NCBI GenBank assembly: GCA_020975725.1
Contig: QXJR01000022.1
Coordinates: 1 to 64,000 of the forward strand
Source of the DNA: Picocystis sp. L7
Lineage: Eukaryota > Chlorophyta > Picocystophyceae > Picocystales > Picocystaceae
Direction of reading: 5' to 3'
Length of the DNA stretch: 64,000 bases
The number at the start of each line of letters is the position of its first letter. Position 1 is the stretch's first letter. Shown in pieces: positions 31,575 through 41,998 of the stretch. The translations under genes were made by a program, and so were the position numbers. The notes beneath the pieces are model-generated. The model searched no databases and was not told where the DNA came from. It saw nothing but the letters and a program-made list of their open reading frames with translations.

Positions 31575-32844
31575 TGTACATTCTTGATTGCGTTCCAGGA
31601 TGTAATCGACACTCGAGGGAAGTGTGGTTAGCACAATCCAACTCTTATTTCAGCTTGCAGCAAATGACGATGGGCATTATTAGGTACTTCGCCATACACA
31701 CCTACGATGTATTCTTGATTCTGGCCACCGTCCAGTTCGATTTCAACAAATGTGGCGTGTTGAGCTATAATACTGGCTTGTTGCTCAAAGAGAACCTACT
31801 ATCATACTCAACAGAAGTTCAGACCATGCAATATGCGAGAGCACCGCCAAGTTCGGGGCTGCTGCAGGGGCCAACAAACAACATGTCTGGCAGGATACTT
31901 TGTGTACTGAATGTGCTTGCCGTCTGCTGGTATCCCGGTTTACCCATTTTCTGCCTATGGAAGGCCACATACGATGGTTCTTCTTCCGAACCATAAGTCA
32001 GGATTGCATGACTGCTACAGCTGCATCCATACACGCACAGAAATGACCTTTTCACGCCCGACTGCAGAACGTTCCGATGCCTCGAATGGTGCCAAACTTA
32101 TCTCGCTCCATACAAGTTCTATGAAATGAAATAAGGTTTTCTAAAAATTTTGGTTCCAAGCAAGTGATGCTCAACTGTGGTGGAGCATTGACCGCTCACC
32201 AGCTCTAAACTGGATGCATAAGGCCAATGAAAGTGGTGAGCATTACCAGACAGGGGTAGATTCTGCATGCACGTGTTGGTGCATCTTCTGCAGGTTCGAG
32301 ACGATGCAGCTGTCCGCTCCATCCAAGCCTACACCTCACAATTCTGCAACTCATCTGCTTCTTTCAACTTTAGGCTCGCCTAATCTGCGTGTTTTTCACG
32401 GGCAAGAGTAAACCTCTGACCGTTCTACGGTGTGTTTGAAATGCCTACCCGTTAGCACAAGGCCTTCGCGTTCAAGGGGAAAATCTTCCAAACACTCCGC
32501 AATTTCTCCTTCCTACGACTCCAGCAAAACAGACAGCGACTCCTATCGACTGTTCTGCAGATCAGTTTCCAACGGATTCACAATGGTTTTCAGCCCCAGC
32601 AATCTCTGCAGAAAGTTTGTAGGATCGATGCATGTGCTGCGTACAAGTGCAGAAAGAAACGAGCATTCAGGGTTGTGAAGAGCATTTCGTAACTGCATCC
32701 ACTGTTAACACTCGTTCATGTAGAGACATCCTGGTGCTGAAAATCGGACTCCATCAAGGCAAGGATGGATCACGTGTGAATTACACTTTTACGGACACTT
32801 CCACCTTGGGTGTCGAGGGACAGGCGATCGTTTCGGTGTCTCGT
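31575..32844. other. Intergenic, 1.27 kb, no gene recognised
   Basis: Lies between the 3' ends of the alpha-galactosidase (+) and the rhodanese (-). Short reading frames exist on both strands (the longest about 140 codons right after the galactosidase stop), but none shows a domain or biased composition. The two 3' untranslated regions must lie here. Confidence 0.55.
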
Positions 32845-33300
32845 TCACTTCTCCACGCCGAAGCCGGCTTGGATCCACTCTGCTGTCCCTCCGGTCACGT
32901 TGATGAGCTTCGTCCCGCGCAGTTCTTGTGCCAAGGCCGTGCACGCTTTCGTGCTTCGTCCGCCCAGCTGGCAGATCACGTGCACTTCCCGGTCGGCGTA
33001 GGCATCGAATCGTCCTTCCTTGGCTGCATCCACCACGGTTCCCAGCGGCACGTTTTCAGCGCCAGGCACGTGTCCTTCAGCGTATTCGGACGGTTCTCGC
33101 ACGTCCACCACCACCACGTCTTGTCCGGAGCTCAACTTCGCGTTCAGATCTTGCACCGTCGTTTCGGCGAACCCTGCTACTTCGCCGTTTCCGGCGCTGG
33201 ACTTCCAGAAAGACATCCTGGGACGCGTGTGCAGGCTCGGACGGCGCACGAACGTGCCCGTTCGCGTGCTCAGCGCACGCGTGACGACGGCCAAGCGCAT
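32845..33300 (-). CDS. Single-domain rhodanese, probably organellar
   Basis: 151 residues from the ATG at 33,300. An upstream in-frame extension exists but is Arg/Pro-rich and unconvincing. Residues 1-35 are rich in Arg, Ser and Thr without acids (MRLAVVTRALSTRTGTFVRR), typical of a mitochondrial or plastid targeting peptide. The rhodanese fold follows: VVVVDVREPSEYAEGHVPGA, then the active-site loop ICQLGGRST with the catalytic Cys near 112, and a closing GGTAEW segment. Such proteins pass sulfane sulfur to acceptors or act as stress-linked sulfurtransferases. It is divergent from the trigger factor gene with about 395 bp between. The domain is certain, the substrate unknown. Confidence 0.88.
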   Translation of the reverse strand: MRLAVVTRALSTRTGTFVRRPSLHTRPRMSFWKSSAGNGEVAGFAETTVQDLNAKLSSGQDVVVVDVREPSEYAEGHVPGAENVPLGTVVDAAKEGRFDAYADREVHVICQLGGRSTKACTALAQELRGTKLINVTGGTAEWIQAGFGVEK

Positions 33301-33695
33301 CGATGGCCGATCTGGACGTGGGATGGACGTGGAAGGCGGTTGGCGACACCACGCCGCCTGAAACCCTCCCAAGGTCCGTCTCCATCCTAGACGACGTACG
33401 GCGGAAACCCGTCGAAGGCCGTGCTTCGGTCCACGAACGGTCCTTTGACGGTCCAATTGCGATCTTGGAACGATCCATGGCCGTACGGACATCCGTCCGA
33501 TGTACGGGAATGGGTCCCGGGTCCGCGCCCCCATCCGTACCCGTACGCGTTCACGTACGTCCGACCGCCTCCCTCCGCTCGATCCCCCCTTGGACGGTCT
33601 TTGGACGGTCCATGATCGGTCCTTCCTAAGTCGACCTCACACGGTACCCGGACGGTCCAGGGAAGGGAACCGAGGTGGTGGATCAGACGAGGACG
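33301..33695. promoter_or_regulatory. Shared divergent promoter, rhodanese / trigger factor
   Basis: A 395-bp region between two divergent genes. The octamer GACGGTC[C/T] occurs four times on the same strand: 33,447-33,454, 33,593-33,600, 33,604-33,611 and 33,651-33,658. The last three crowd just upstream of the trigger factor ATG. No TATA box is obvious. The motif is seen directly; a regulatory role is inferred from position. Confidence 0.45.
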
Positions 33696-35114
33696 ATGAT
33701 GGCGATGGCGGCGCGCGCACGTGTGTGCTTGTCTTCCTCTGCAGACGAGCTGCGGGTGAGACAGGCGGCGATGTCGGCCTCGAGGGTGCGTTTCGACGTG
33801 ACCGTGCCCAAGAGACAGGTCCAACGCGCGTTCGAAGACGTCGTCACGGAGTACCAGAAGGAAGTGACGGTGCCTGGATATCGGAAAGGAAGCAAGGTGC
33901 CGCTGCAAGTGCTCGCGCAAAAGGTGGGACAGGAGAACCTCAGGAGTGCAGCCGTGGAACTCATCATGCGACAAACCATGTGGGACGCCTGTGCAGCGGT
34001 GAGAGAGAGAGCCCTCGAAGATTCGGAGCGATTGGAGACTTCCGTGGGTCAGCTGTTGCGTGAATTCAGCACAGAGAAGGACTTTGAATACGCTGTTTCG
34101 GTCGAGATTGTGCCGGAAATCGGATGGAAGAAATCCTACAAAGGATTGCATGTCGAGGTGCAAGCCGCCGGAGACGATGCCAGGGCGCAAGCTGAGGTGG
34201 AACACATGGTGCACGAGAAGAAGAAGGACCTTGGAACCTTGCGCGTGGTGGTGGATCGAGGGTTGGAGAGAGGAGATGTCGCCGTGATTTCCTTTGACGC
34301 TAAGAAGATCCTGGACAATGGGGACGACGGGGAAGAGATTGTGGGGGCCAAGCGAGATTCTATCAACTTCGATACCGGTGATGGTGACAGCTTCTTGCCT
34401 GGGTTGGTAGAAGGCGTCCTGGGCGCCCAAAGGGGAGAAGAAAGGAAGATGGACCTCGTGTTTCCGAACAATTGGAAGCCAGAAGCGTTGCGTGGGGTCA
34501 AGGGGAGGTTCACCGTGAAGGTCCAGGAGCTTTTTGTTCGTGATCTTCCCACGGACGAGGCCGTGCTCGCAAGCGCACTGTTCAAAGGAGCCACCACTCT
34601 GCAAGAGGCCGTGGAGAAGCTTATCGAAGTAGAGAAAAAAGCGATCGAGGAAGCAACCGAGGCCCGCATCCAGGAGGCGATCCTTGCTGAGTTGGCAGAG
34701 GCAGTCGATCTTGTTGCTCCCGAGTACCTTGTCGAGGAACAGGGGAAGCAACAGTACGCTGCCAAGCTCCTTGAGCTGCAAGCTCTTGGTCAAATATCCT
34801 ATAAGCAGATTGAGAGTATGTCGTCAGAGAAGATGCTGCAAGAGTACATCCAGTCCGAGAGGGAGCAGCTGGAACGTATTGTCAAAAGCACCATGGCAGT
34901 GGAGGAAATCTTCAAGCTGGAAGGGCTCACCGTGTCATCAGAAGAAATCCAGGCAGAGGTGCAGCGTGCAGAAGAGGAATTCAAGCAAATGGGAGAGCAG
35001 TTTGACCAGGAGAAGCTGACTGAACAGGCACAAGAGCTCCTTAAGGGCGGGAAGGTCCTCAGCTGGCTCAAGGCCAACTCGAACATCACCATGACACCTC
35101 CTGCAGCAGCCTGA
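33696..35114 (+). CDS. Trigger factor, organellar (probably plastid) chaperone/PPIase
   Basis: 472 residues from the first ATG (33,696). It binds nascent chains at the ribosome exit and helps folding, here probably in the plastid. A short N-terminal extension (about 30 residues, MMAMAARARVCLSSSADELR) looks like a transit peptide. The ribosome-binding domain follows, with GYRKGSKVP matching the GFRxGKxP signature near residue 70. Then come the FKBP-type PPIase domain (about 180-275, ERGDVAVISFDAKK and FLPGLVEGVLGAQRGE) and a long helical C-terminal domain. Length fits bacterial trigger factor (432) plus transit peptide. It is convergent with an FKBP gene that also looks plastid-targeted. A mitochondrial location is not excluded. 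Confidence 0.9.
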   Translation: MMAMAARARVCLSSSADELRVRQAAMSASRVRFDVTVPKRQVQRAFEDVVTEYQKEVTVPGYRKGSKVPLQVLAQKVGQENLRSAAVELIMRQTMWDACAAVRERALEDSERLETSVGQLLREFSTEKDFEYAVSVEIVPEIGWKKSYKGLHVEVQAAGDDARAQAEVEHMVHEKKKDLGTLRVVVDRGLERGDVAVISFDAKKILDNGDDGEEIVGAKRDSINFDTGDGDSFLPGLVEGVLGAQRGEERKMDLVFPNNWKPEALRGVKGRFTVKVQELFVRDLPTDEAVLASALFKGATTLQEAVEKLIEVEKKAIEEATEARIQEAILAELAEAVDLVAPEYLVEEQGKQQYAAKLLELQALGQISYKQIESMSSEKMLQEYIQSEREQLERIVKSTMAVEEIFKLEGLTVSSEEIQAEVQRAEEEFKQMGEQFDQEKLTEQAQELLKGGKVLSWLKANSNITMTPPAAA

Positions 35115-35535
35115 GAAGCTGCTGATGCGGGATTTCTACGTTCAATAAAAGTCACAGACAATGTTTCGTCGTTTGGAGGTTATCACTGCACCTGCTTGTC
35201 CAACGATATGGTACCTACCGTCGTTCGTGAAGTGGATATATCTGAACCATTTTACTGCGGTGAATTTATGGTGGAAGACATGTTGCAGGTGGCATGTACA
35301 TTCAACGCCGTGTTGCACCGTGCATGAGGTAAATTAACCTTGGAAAGCAGGATTGAATTAGACAACTACTGATGAGGCATCAGGCATACCTTTTGTACGG
35401 ACCCCTTGCACGCTTGTGGACGTTACATTCAGTGCCGAGCTCAGCCGAGTATAGATGCAGGACCATTCCCACAAGGAACTCCTTGCGAGGTTCTTTGGTC
35501 CTCTCATATCTCCCGAGGTACGTGTCTCCAGCACA
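35115..35535. other. Convergent 3' region, trigger factor / FKBP
   Basis: 421 bp between two facing stop codons, with no gene seen. An AATAAA at 35,144-35,149, about 30 bases after the trigger factor stop, is a candidate poly(A) signal for that gene. Confidence 0.5.
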
Positions 35536-36042
35536 TCACCGATTTTTCCCCAGTAGTTCGATATCGAAGACGAGGTCGGCATTGGGCGGAATGATGCCTC
35601 CACCTGCACCTCTTTCTCCGTAGGCCAATGCAGCAGGCACCACGACCGTCCTCTTTCCTCCTGCTTTCATGGCAGGTATGTCTTCGGTTCCTAGGATGGC
35701 CAAGTCCCATCCTTGGATGACTTGTCCCACGCCCACGGTGAAGCTGAGCGGCCTTCCCCGATCGTACGAAGCGTCAAAGACGGCCTGGTTGGACGCCAGT
35801 CGACCACGATAGTGACAACGGATCACGTCTCCACGTTTCGGCGTGGCGCCTTCACCCACCGCCTGGTCGCAGTAGACGATCCCGTTGTCGGCTTGGACGT
35901 CTGGTGCGCAGAAGGTGGCCGTGGCGGCTTCCGCTTTCCTTCCTGGACCCAGGAGGAACGTCCAGAGCGGCGTTGCGACGACCAATGTCCTTCTTTTCGC
36001 GGTTCGAATGGCGCTGGGACGTTGCGACACGTGCGCCTTCAT
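35536..36042 (-). CDS. FKBP-type peptidyl-prolyl isomerase, probably thylakoid lumen
   Basis: 168 residues from the ATG at 36,042. The frame is open further upstream, but that part runs into a minisatellite and is unlikely to be coding. The N-terminus has a basic stretch, a twin arginine before a hydrophobic segment (AKRRTLVVATPLWTFLLG) and an Ala-rich AEAATA cleavage site. This is the layout of a lumenal protein exported by the Tat pathway. The mature FKBP domain has DVIRCHYRGRL, then VFDASYDRGRPLSF, VGQVIQGWDLAI, and ALAYGERGAG plus IPPNADLVFDIELL. These are the standard FK506-binding elements. Lumenal FKBPs assist thylakoid protein assembly. The family is certain; the location is inferred. 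Confidence 0.9.
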   Translation of the reverse strand: MKAHVSQRPSAIRTAKRRTLVVATPLWTFLLGPGRKAEAATATFCAPDVQADNGIVYCDQAVGEGATPKRGDVIRCHYRGRLASNQAVFDASYDRGRPLSFTVGVGQVIQGWDLAILGTEDIPAMKAGGKRTVVVPAALAYGERGAGGGIIPPNADLVFDIELLGKNR

Positions 36043-36186
36043 GGCGTGGCCGAGGATGGAACGGAAGAATGGGATGGAGGGAACGAAGGGGTCGGATGGG
36101 AAAAACCATCGAATCTTTCGGGTGGAGAGACCGGTCGTCGAAGAGGAAAAAGGTCCATGGACGTGGATCCACGTCCATTCCATGCG

Positions 36187-36386
36187 AGTTGGATGCATCA
36201 GTGGTTGGATGCATCGATGGTTGGATGCATCAATGGTTGGATGCATCAATGGTTGAATGCATCAGTGGTTGGATGCATCAATGGTTGGATGCATGAATGG
36301 TTGGATGCATGAATGGTTGAATGCATCAATGGTTGAATGCATCAGTGGTTGGATGCATCAGTGGTTGGATGCATCAGCGGTTGGAG
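36187..36386. repeat. 16-bp minisatellite (GCATCAATGGTTGGAT), about 12 copies
   Basis: Twelve imperfect 16-bp units, each with an ATGCAT or near match, variable mainly at GCAT[C/G][A/G][A/G]TGG. It lies about 145-345 bp upstream of the FKBP start, in its probable promoter or 5' untranslated region. Its TGGATG core resembles the large minisatellite inside the Harbinger element, but the unit differs. Confidence 0.9.
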
Positions 36387-38327
36387 AATGGGTCAAGTAT
36401 GGATGGAAAAGGGACGAGGATGCGGGGTGTGCGGATAGATGATGGCCTTGGACGAGAGGTAGATAGAAGTTTGTGTGCATGAAACGAAGGGGGGTATACT
36501 ACTAGCGGAAGACGGATGAGAATCGACGGAAAAGGATGGATGTCGAGGTAGTATCCATAATGCATTGCTTGACGGAGATCAATAAAATAATAAAGGGGGG
36601 GGGCACAAGATTCTAAGGATTGCAAGCAAGAAGCGAAGGAAAAAGTTTATTCTTACAGGGAAAAGAAAACGCTTGATCGGACACATATCAAATGGGGTAT
36701 TTTCTATTCTACGTAAAAGTTAGAGGTACGTCACTCGTGAAACCAATCCGTTTACCACTGAATCTTGAGACAATCCTACGCACGAGAAAATTCTTGCGAC
36801 ATGCTATGGTAGCCGGATATACGCACGAGCGCGGAGGCGGGACATTCGAATGGAGGAATCGCCCCGATAACAAAGGTGCACTAGCTCGCACACATTGCGA
36901 TAGACGGACCAAGGATGCATTTATTGAGACCCTACTAGACTCGGATGGGAAGCAAGAAGGACCAATTCCTTTTCCATGCTTCAAACGATGGACTTTAGGA
37001 GTAGGACGTGATAGACAACTTGCGAACAAGACACTCCAATCGAAGATGGGTGGAAGGCTTCGAATCGAAAGTTCTGCGTGATCTCTCAATGTACTAAAGC
37101 ATTTCAACGAGGAACTGCAACTGCCAACTCATCAAACATGGTCGACCATACTGTTCCTTAGTGATGCCCTTCATCGAACCTCTCGCAAAAAGGCGTTACA
37201 AATGACGTTAGGAGAGACATACTTAGACGCTCGCATAGGAAGGAGCTCTAAACATGACATTGGGTCTTTCACGAGTGTGCATGGGCTCAAACCAGCTATT
37301 CACCCTAATAAGTGACCCTCCAAACAGTGACGCGAATGAAAGAGACTGGAAGATCGAACTGAATTAGCTCCTAGAAGTGTTGGGCATGTAACGTATGATG
37401 CTTCTGATTTTACTTTTGCTTGTTGAGTCATACCCCTTTGTCGAAGATGCAAGAATGCTCCTCCATGCCAGGCACAATAGATCTAAAACATCCGTAATCG
37501 CCTGCACATTATCTTCCTTTGCACTGTTGACCCTGCTTGGTAGGTATTGGAAAGCATGGTTCAGATTTTGGAAAAGGTGATTGATGACATGGTAGTAGGA
37601 ATAGCTGCGTTACGCATTCAGCTTCCCTCAAGCAAAGCAACACAGGAGGCTTAGCATGGAATACTGTACTTCATATAGCCCACTGGTGGCAATAGGTACG
37701 TCTCAATGCCAAAGATAGACGCCCATCTCCATTAAGGAATATTCAGCACGTTGAAACCTCACACATCACAAGCCTAAGCATATTAAAAACTCAGAAACCG
37801 CTCATACAAATGATTCTGTGCACTTTAAGGAATGTTCACCAGTTCTTGTAGCCATTGGAACTGTGCATGCTTTCCAAGAAATGCGGAGCATCCGTGTCAT
37901 TCAGGCTCAGTGGTACATCCTCAAAGGGGGTGCTGAGTGGCCACCCTGGAAGCAGCGCAGGTACAGGAGGTGCGCCAGATCCACCTCCATCTCTCACCCG
38001 ACAGTTTGCTGTGCAAGAGGAGGCAGGCAAAGAATATCTGCACGTTCATCACTGAAGTTTACCGTAGGTAGCAAATGCCATTGTGTCCGGGAAGTTTTCA
38101 AGCCACCAAGCCGAAGATGGACTGCAGTTCATCTGAGACTGAAGTCACAGCATTGGTCGAATGGATGAAGCAATGGCCATGGAACATCGCCTCTTTGTCG
38201 CATGAATTCTACAAATGATCGCCCCCGCCGTCATTTACAGAGCGAACGAGGCTTCCGGCAGCTGCACGAAGACGTCGTCCAACGCACGCTGTTCCCACGG
38301 CGTATATTTAGCTCAAAGGCTATTGCC
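36387..38327. other. Intergenic, 1.9 kb, no gene recognised
   Basis: Lies between the FKBP promoter and the 3' end of the sulfurtransferase gene. The base composition is visibly more AT-rich than the genes. A run of G occurs near 36,595. Reading frames of about 130 codons (near 36,700-37,080) and 115 codons (near 37,820-38,170) show no domain I know. Decayed transposon sequence is possible but not shown. Confidence 0.5.
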
Positions 38328-39218
38328 TCATGCTGTGCCCTTGGCAATGGGCGTGTCATCTCTGGAGGCCCATTCTGTCCAGGAGCCATCGTACACGGCC
38401 ACTTGTTGATGTCCTAGCACCTCGAGTCCCAACGCCACGACACAGGCGGTGACGCCTGTGCCGCATCCCACAATGATTTTCTTATCCATATCCACCCCAG
38501 CTTGAGCAAACACGCGTTGGAGTTCCTCGGTCGATTTGTAGGTTCCATCGGCCTGCAGCATTTCATCAAAGGGAACGTTGAAGCTTCCTGGCACGTGTCC
38601 CCTTCTCAATCCTGCTCGTGGTTCGGGCACGTCTCCGGCGAACCTCGGCCGGCTCCTGGCATCGATGTATTGCACGTCCTCCAGATCTATGGCCCTCCTC
38701 ACATCTTCCAGGCTGGCCACGCGGCCGTGCACCACATCCTTCGATCCTTCGTCTTCCGATTGCGCTTCCATGGCTTTGTCCACGTGCACATCCAGGTCCT
38801 GTTCTTCGACCTGGTTGGTTTCCAGCGTTCCTCCCATGCGTTTGTACGCCGGCAGTCCACCGTCGAGCACAGACACGCGTTCATAGCCCATCACTTTGCA
38901 AGCATACCACATCCTAGGTGCAGAGAACACGCCCAATGCATCGTACACGACGAGGTGCTGATCTGGTTGGACCAAGTCCAAAGCTTTCATGGCGGCGTGG
39001 AAGGCGCGAGGCGGCGGCAGCATGTGCGGCAGGTCGCTGCGACGGTCCTTGACGCGATCCACGTCGAAGAAGCGCGCCTTGGGCACGCGTTCGCGTCGGA
39101 ACTCCTTCCTTGCGTCGCGTTCCGAGCCAGGCATGTGCCAGGACGCGTCCACCACGGCCAGCTTGGCGAGGTTGCGTTGGAGGTGGCGCACGTCCACGAG
39201 TGGTGGAACACGCGCCAT
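38328..39218 (-). CDS. Two-domain sulfurtransferase, 3-mercaptopyruvate sulfurtransferase-like
   Basis: 296 residues from the ATG at 39,218, close to the usual 280-300. The frame stays open upstream, so a longer N-terminus with targeting sequence is possible. The first rhodanese domain (about 5-140, VVDASWHMPGSERDARKEF, VVYDALGVFSAPRMWY) lacks the catalytic Cys, as is normal. The second (about 170-296) has YIDARSRPRFAG, GHVPGSFNVPF and the active-site loop VGCGTGVTAC. A CG[S/T]GVTA loop is typical of mercaptopyruvate sulfurtransferase rather than thiosulfate sulfurtransferase. It moves sulfur from mercaptopyruvate to cyanide or thiols in cysteine catabolism. The family call is firm; substrate preference is by motif. 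Confidence 0.9.
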   Translation of the reverse strand: MARVPPLVDVRHLQRNLAKLAVVDASWHMPGSERDARKEFRRERVPKARFFDVDRVKDRRSDLPHMLPPPRAFHAAMKALDLVQPDQHLVVYDALGVFSAPRMWYACKVMGYERVSVLDGGLPAYKRMGGTLETNQVEEQDLDVHVDKAMEAQSEDEGSKDVVHGRVASLEDVRRAIDLEDVQYIDARSRPRFAGDVPEPRAGLRRGHVPGSFNVPFDEMLQADGTYKSTEELQRVFAQAGVDMDKKIIVGCGTGVTACVVALGLEVLGHQQVAVYDGSWTEWASRDDTPIAKGTA

Positions 39219-40333
39219 GGTGCTTGCTGACGCGTGCGTGCGATTGGATGGACGCACGCGTTCGATCCCGAAGACACTCGCGCTTCGCACCAAACAGTGG
39301 TGTTCTTCCACCTTTTTGGTTGGCTCTTCTGCTTCTGCGTTTCTGGTGCAGGAAATCCGAAACCTATCCTGTTCCTGACCTCCCCATCTCCAACCAACAC
39401 CAAGGCTGGTCCATGCATGTGATTGACCGCATGCCTGCAGGTGTGAACCACAAGCAAAGAAGATCCAAGGATGGACATGGTCCAGATGTGCCGTGCCAGG
39501 AGAAATCGACCAAGGAACCGTACCCATGTCATGACATGCACTCCAAAGGCCCAATTGCCACCGGAATCAAGTCCAGGCCACACGAAGGAAAGCAATCCCA
39601 GGCAATGCCCTTTCCAACGCGCACATGCGCAGGCATATGCCATGCCAAGCACCGGGAAAGGACGATTGGAACGGAATTGTAGATGAAGATGGCACGCGGA
39701 TGGATGCTGGTGGAGCTCAAGAACAATGTCACGCCCACGATCATGCATCAATCGAGGCACTCGTCGGTGGCAATGCAGGAAATTGTCTTGGACGTGGAAC
39801 GTCCATGCCCTCGTCCCGAAAACAAGAGCAATGATGATCGAATCCCATCATATGGAGGCAAAGCCTATGTTCAGCACCATTAACAGCCATGAAAGCGCCA
39901 AAAACGAGCAGCAGAAACCAAATGGCAGATCATTGACAGAAGCTGGTGATGTAGACACACGGAAATGAGGCGACGCCTTGTGTGAGCACGTGGTGGGCAT
40001 GGCATGAAACGCGGTGCCCATACTGAAACGCTTGACAGAACACCAATCAGTTCTCACCGGAGTGAAAGTTCCCACTTCTTGCAAAGTTAGAGCCCAAGCG
40101 TCAGGAACATCCTTGCATGCAAGAAGCAGTATGCTCCACGGTCTCGCCGCGTATTTCTCTCCACGTGCCCTCCCCAATGCAAGAGGATGTGCCAATGCTA
40201 CAACGGACAAGAAGAGCCAGTGTTTGCAACAAAAGTGGGGAACGATCTTTACAGAATGAAAAAATTATTCACAAACTTATTGCCTATCACGGCACCCCGT
40301 TACTGCCGCTACAAAGGCCATCGTGTTACACGC
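39219..40333. other. Intergenic, 1.1 kb, no gene recognised
   Basis: Separates the start of the sulfurtransferase gene from the stop of the helicase gene, both on the reverse strand. It should hold the sulfurtransferase promoter. Reading frames here lack recognisable domains. An N-terminal extension of the sulfurtransferase could reach to about 39,550. Confidence 0.5.
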
Positions 40334-41950
40334 TCAAGGGCGGCGCCGACCGCCCTGGTGGGATGCACTTGGAGGTCCGACCACCAGGCCTGGTACTCCT
40401 TTCAATCCCATCTTGGAGATGGTGGACTTCTGAAGGGGAGGAGGGGAGGACAGACCTGCATGGGTGCACCATTTGTTTGCCTCCTGCACCAAAGTAGGCT
40501 TGTCCCAGCGCATCTGCTTCAGGTTGGAGTTGTAGAAGCCTAACCATGCCTGGTAAGCCTGGCTCTTCAGCTGGAAAGGAACCCCAGACAGCGCTTTCTC
40601 CACCTGGGCATTGATGGACGGAGAAATAGGTTGATGCTCCAGCTTCTGAATGGGTAGGTCATTGAGTTTCGCCAAGAAGCCAGATTCTGCCGGATCCAAC
40701 ACCAAGAGGCCTTCACCTTCCTTGCCAGCCCTTCCGGTGCGCCCCAGCCTGTGAATGTACTGCTCCCTGGAAGAAGGGAGGCCCACCTGCACGACTGCGG
40801 TGACGTCCGGATAGTCCATGCCCCGAGCGGACACGTCAGAGCTGAGCAGGATACCTTCCTTGACGGTTCGAAAGGTGGAGGCCACTTTCGTACGATAGGA
40901 TTGGCTCTTTCTGGAGTGGATCTCCATGACCCCCAGTCCTGCTTTATTCATCACTTCGGCCAGGAACTGGGTCATCCTCGCTGTGGGTAAGAATACAATC
41001 ACTTTGTGCCCTGGTTTTTCCTTGTGCTCTTGCAGTACGTGGAGTAGGTGCTGGATTTGGTCCGCAAATGGAACGATGAGACCAAACTGCGGCACGTGCT
41101 CGTTGGTGTGCACGTCTTCGTCACCAACTGTGTCGACATACACGTAATCTCCCTTGAAGGCCAGTCCTGCCACACCGTGCACTTTCTGAGGGACCGTGGC
41201 AGAGAAGAGCATGGTCTGTCTGTTTTTGGGCAGCTGTTTGAGGATCCGTTCCACATCCGGAAGGAATCCCATCTCCAGAAGCTGATCGGCTTCGTCCAGG
41301 ACCAGCATGCGTAGGTTTTGTAGGCTGTCTTTCAGGCCGGATGCGCTGGCCAAATGATCGAGCAGCCTTCCTGGCGTGGCCACCAGCACGTCTTTTCTTT
41401 GGCTTTGCAGCCTCTTGACTTCTCCATTGGCGTTGGTCCCACCATGCACACATTGCACCTTGAAGGGATGGAACCGGAGCAGTCCCTCGGCTTCGTCTCG
41501 TATTTGCCTGGCCAATTCTCTCGTGGGAGAAAGCACGAGGACGGAGACTTGATCCGACCTGGGTTTTTGGACATGCAGTTGTTCCACACAAGGCAAGAGG
41601 AAGGCCATGGTTTTCCCTGTCCCTGTCCTGGCCCTGGCCAGCACGTCTTTCCCATCCATGACGTGCGGCATGGCCTGGTCCTGCACGGTGGTGAGCTTCT
41701 CGTACAGGAGAACTTCCTGCAAGGCTTTCCTGGTGGCTTCGGAGAGCTCCATGTCCACGAACTTCCGTTCGCTCAGGTGCGCCGCCGCCGCGAATCCCGC
41801 CACGCGGGTTCCTTCCCCTCCACCACCACCGCCGTTCCTCCGTTCCACGTGTCCATCTCCACCTGTATGTCTGCTTCGTTTCCTCCTCGTCCTTTTGGCG
41901 GCTTCCATGGCGCTCGTGGCGACGTGGAATCGACGTGCGAAAGTGCGCAT
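40334..41950 (-). CDS. DEAD-box ATP-dependent RNA helicase, probably mitochondrial
   Basis: 538 residues from the ATG at 41,950. The N-terminus MRTFARRFHVATSA is a good mitochondrial presequence, then a basic and Gly-rich linker. All DEAD-box motifs are present in order: ARTGTGKT (motif I), PTRELA (Ia), TPGR (Ib), DEAD (II), SAT (III), then VIVFLPT (IV), SSDVSARGMDYP (V) and HRLGRTGRAG (VI). The overall pattern, with ARTGTGKT and GMDYPDV, is closest to the MSS116/plant RH31-type group of organellar helicases, which remodel RNA during splicing and ribosome assembly. The C-terminal extension ends in a basic tail. The family is certain; location and subgroup are inferred. Confidence 0.92.
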   Translation of the reverse strand: MRTFARRFHVATSAMEAAKRTRRKRSRHTGGDGHVERRNGGGGGGEGTRVAGFAAAAHLSERKFVDMELSEATRKALQEVLLYEKLTTVQDQAMPHVMDGKDVLARARTGTGKTMAFLLPCVEQLHVQKPRSDQVSVLVLSPTRELARQIRDEAEGLLRFHPFKVQCVHGGTNANGEVKRLQSQRKDVLVATPGRLLDHLASASGLKDSLQNLRMLVLDEADQLLEMGFLPDVERILKQLPKNRQTMLFSATVPQKVHGVAGLAFKGDYVYVDTVGDEDVHTNEHVPQFGLIVPFADQIQHLLHVLQEHKEKPGHKVIVFLPTARMTQFLAEVMNKAGLGVMEIHSRKSQSYRTKVASTFRTVKEGILLSSDVSARGMDYPDVTAVVQVGLPSSREQYIHRLGRTGRAGKEGEGLLVLDPAESGFLAKLNDLPIQKLEHQPISPSINAQVEKALSGVPFQLKSQAYQAWLGFYNSNLKQMRWDKPTLVQEANKWCTHAGLSSPPPLQKSTISKMGLKGVPGLVVGPPSASHQGGRRRP

Positions 41951-41998
41951 CGGCAATGCGAAGCAGGAAAGGCGCACCGTTTGGACTCCCCTTCCTAC

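Noticed and set aside
31574-31996. 140-codon frame right after the alpha-galactosidase
   Set aside because: It has no recognisable domain, no second supporting signal, and most likely lies in the 3' untranslated region.
36692-37081. 129-codon forward frame
   Set aside because: No domain, AT-rich surroundings, and an overlapping reverse frame of the same length (36,709-37,107). Not enough to call a gene.
38502-39682. Forward frames of up to 242 codons opposite the sulfurtransferase
   Set aside because: They mirror the GC-rich coding sequence on the other strand, which has clear rhodanese domains.
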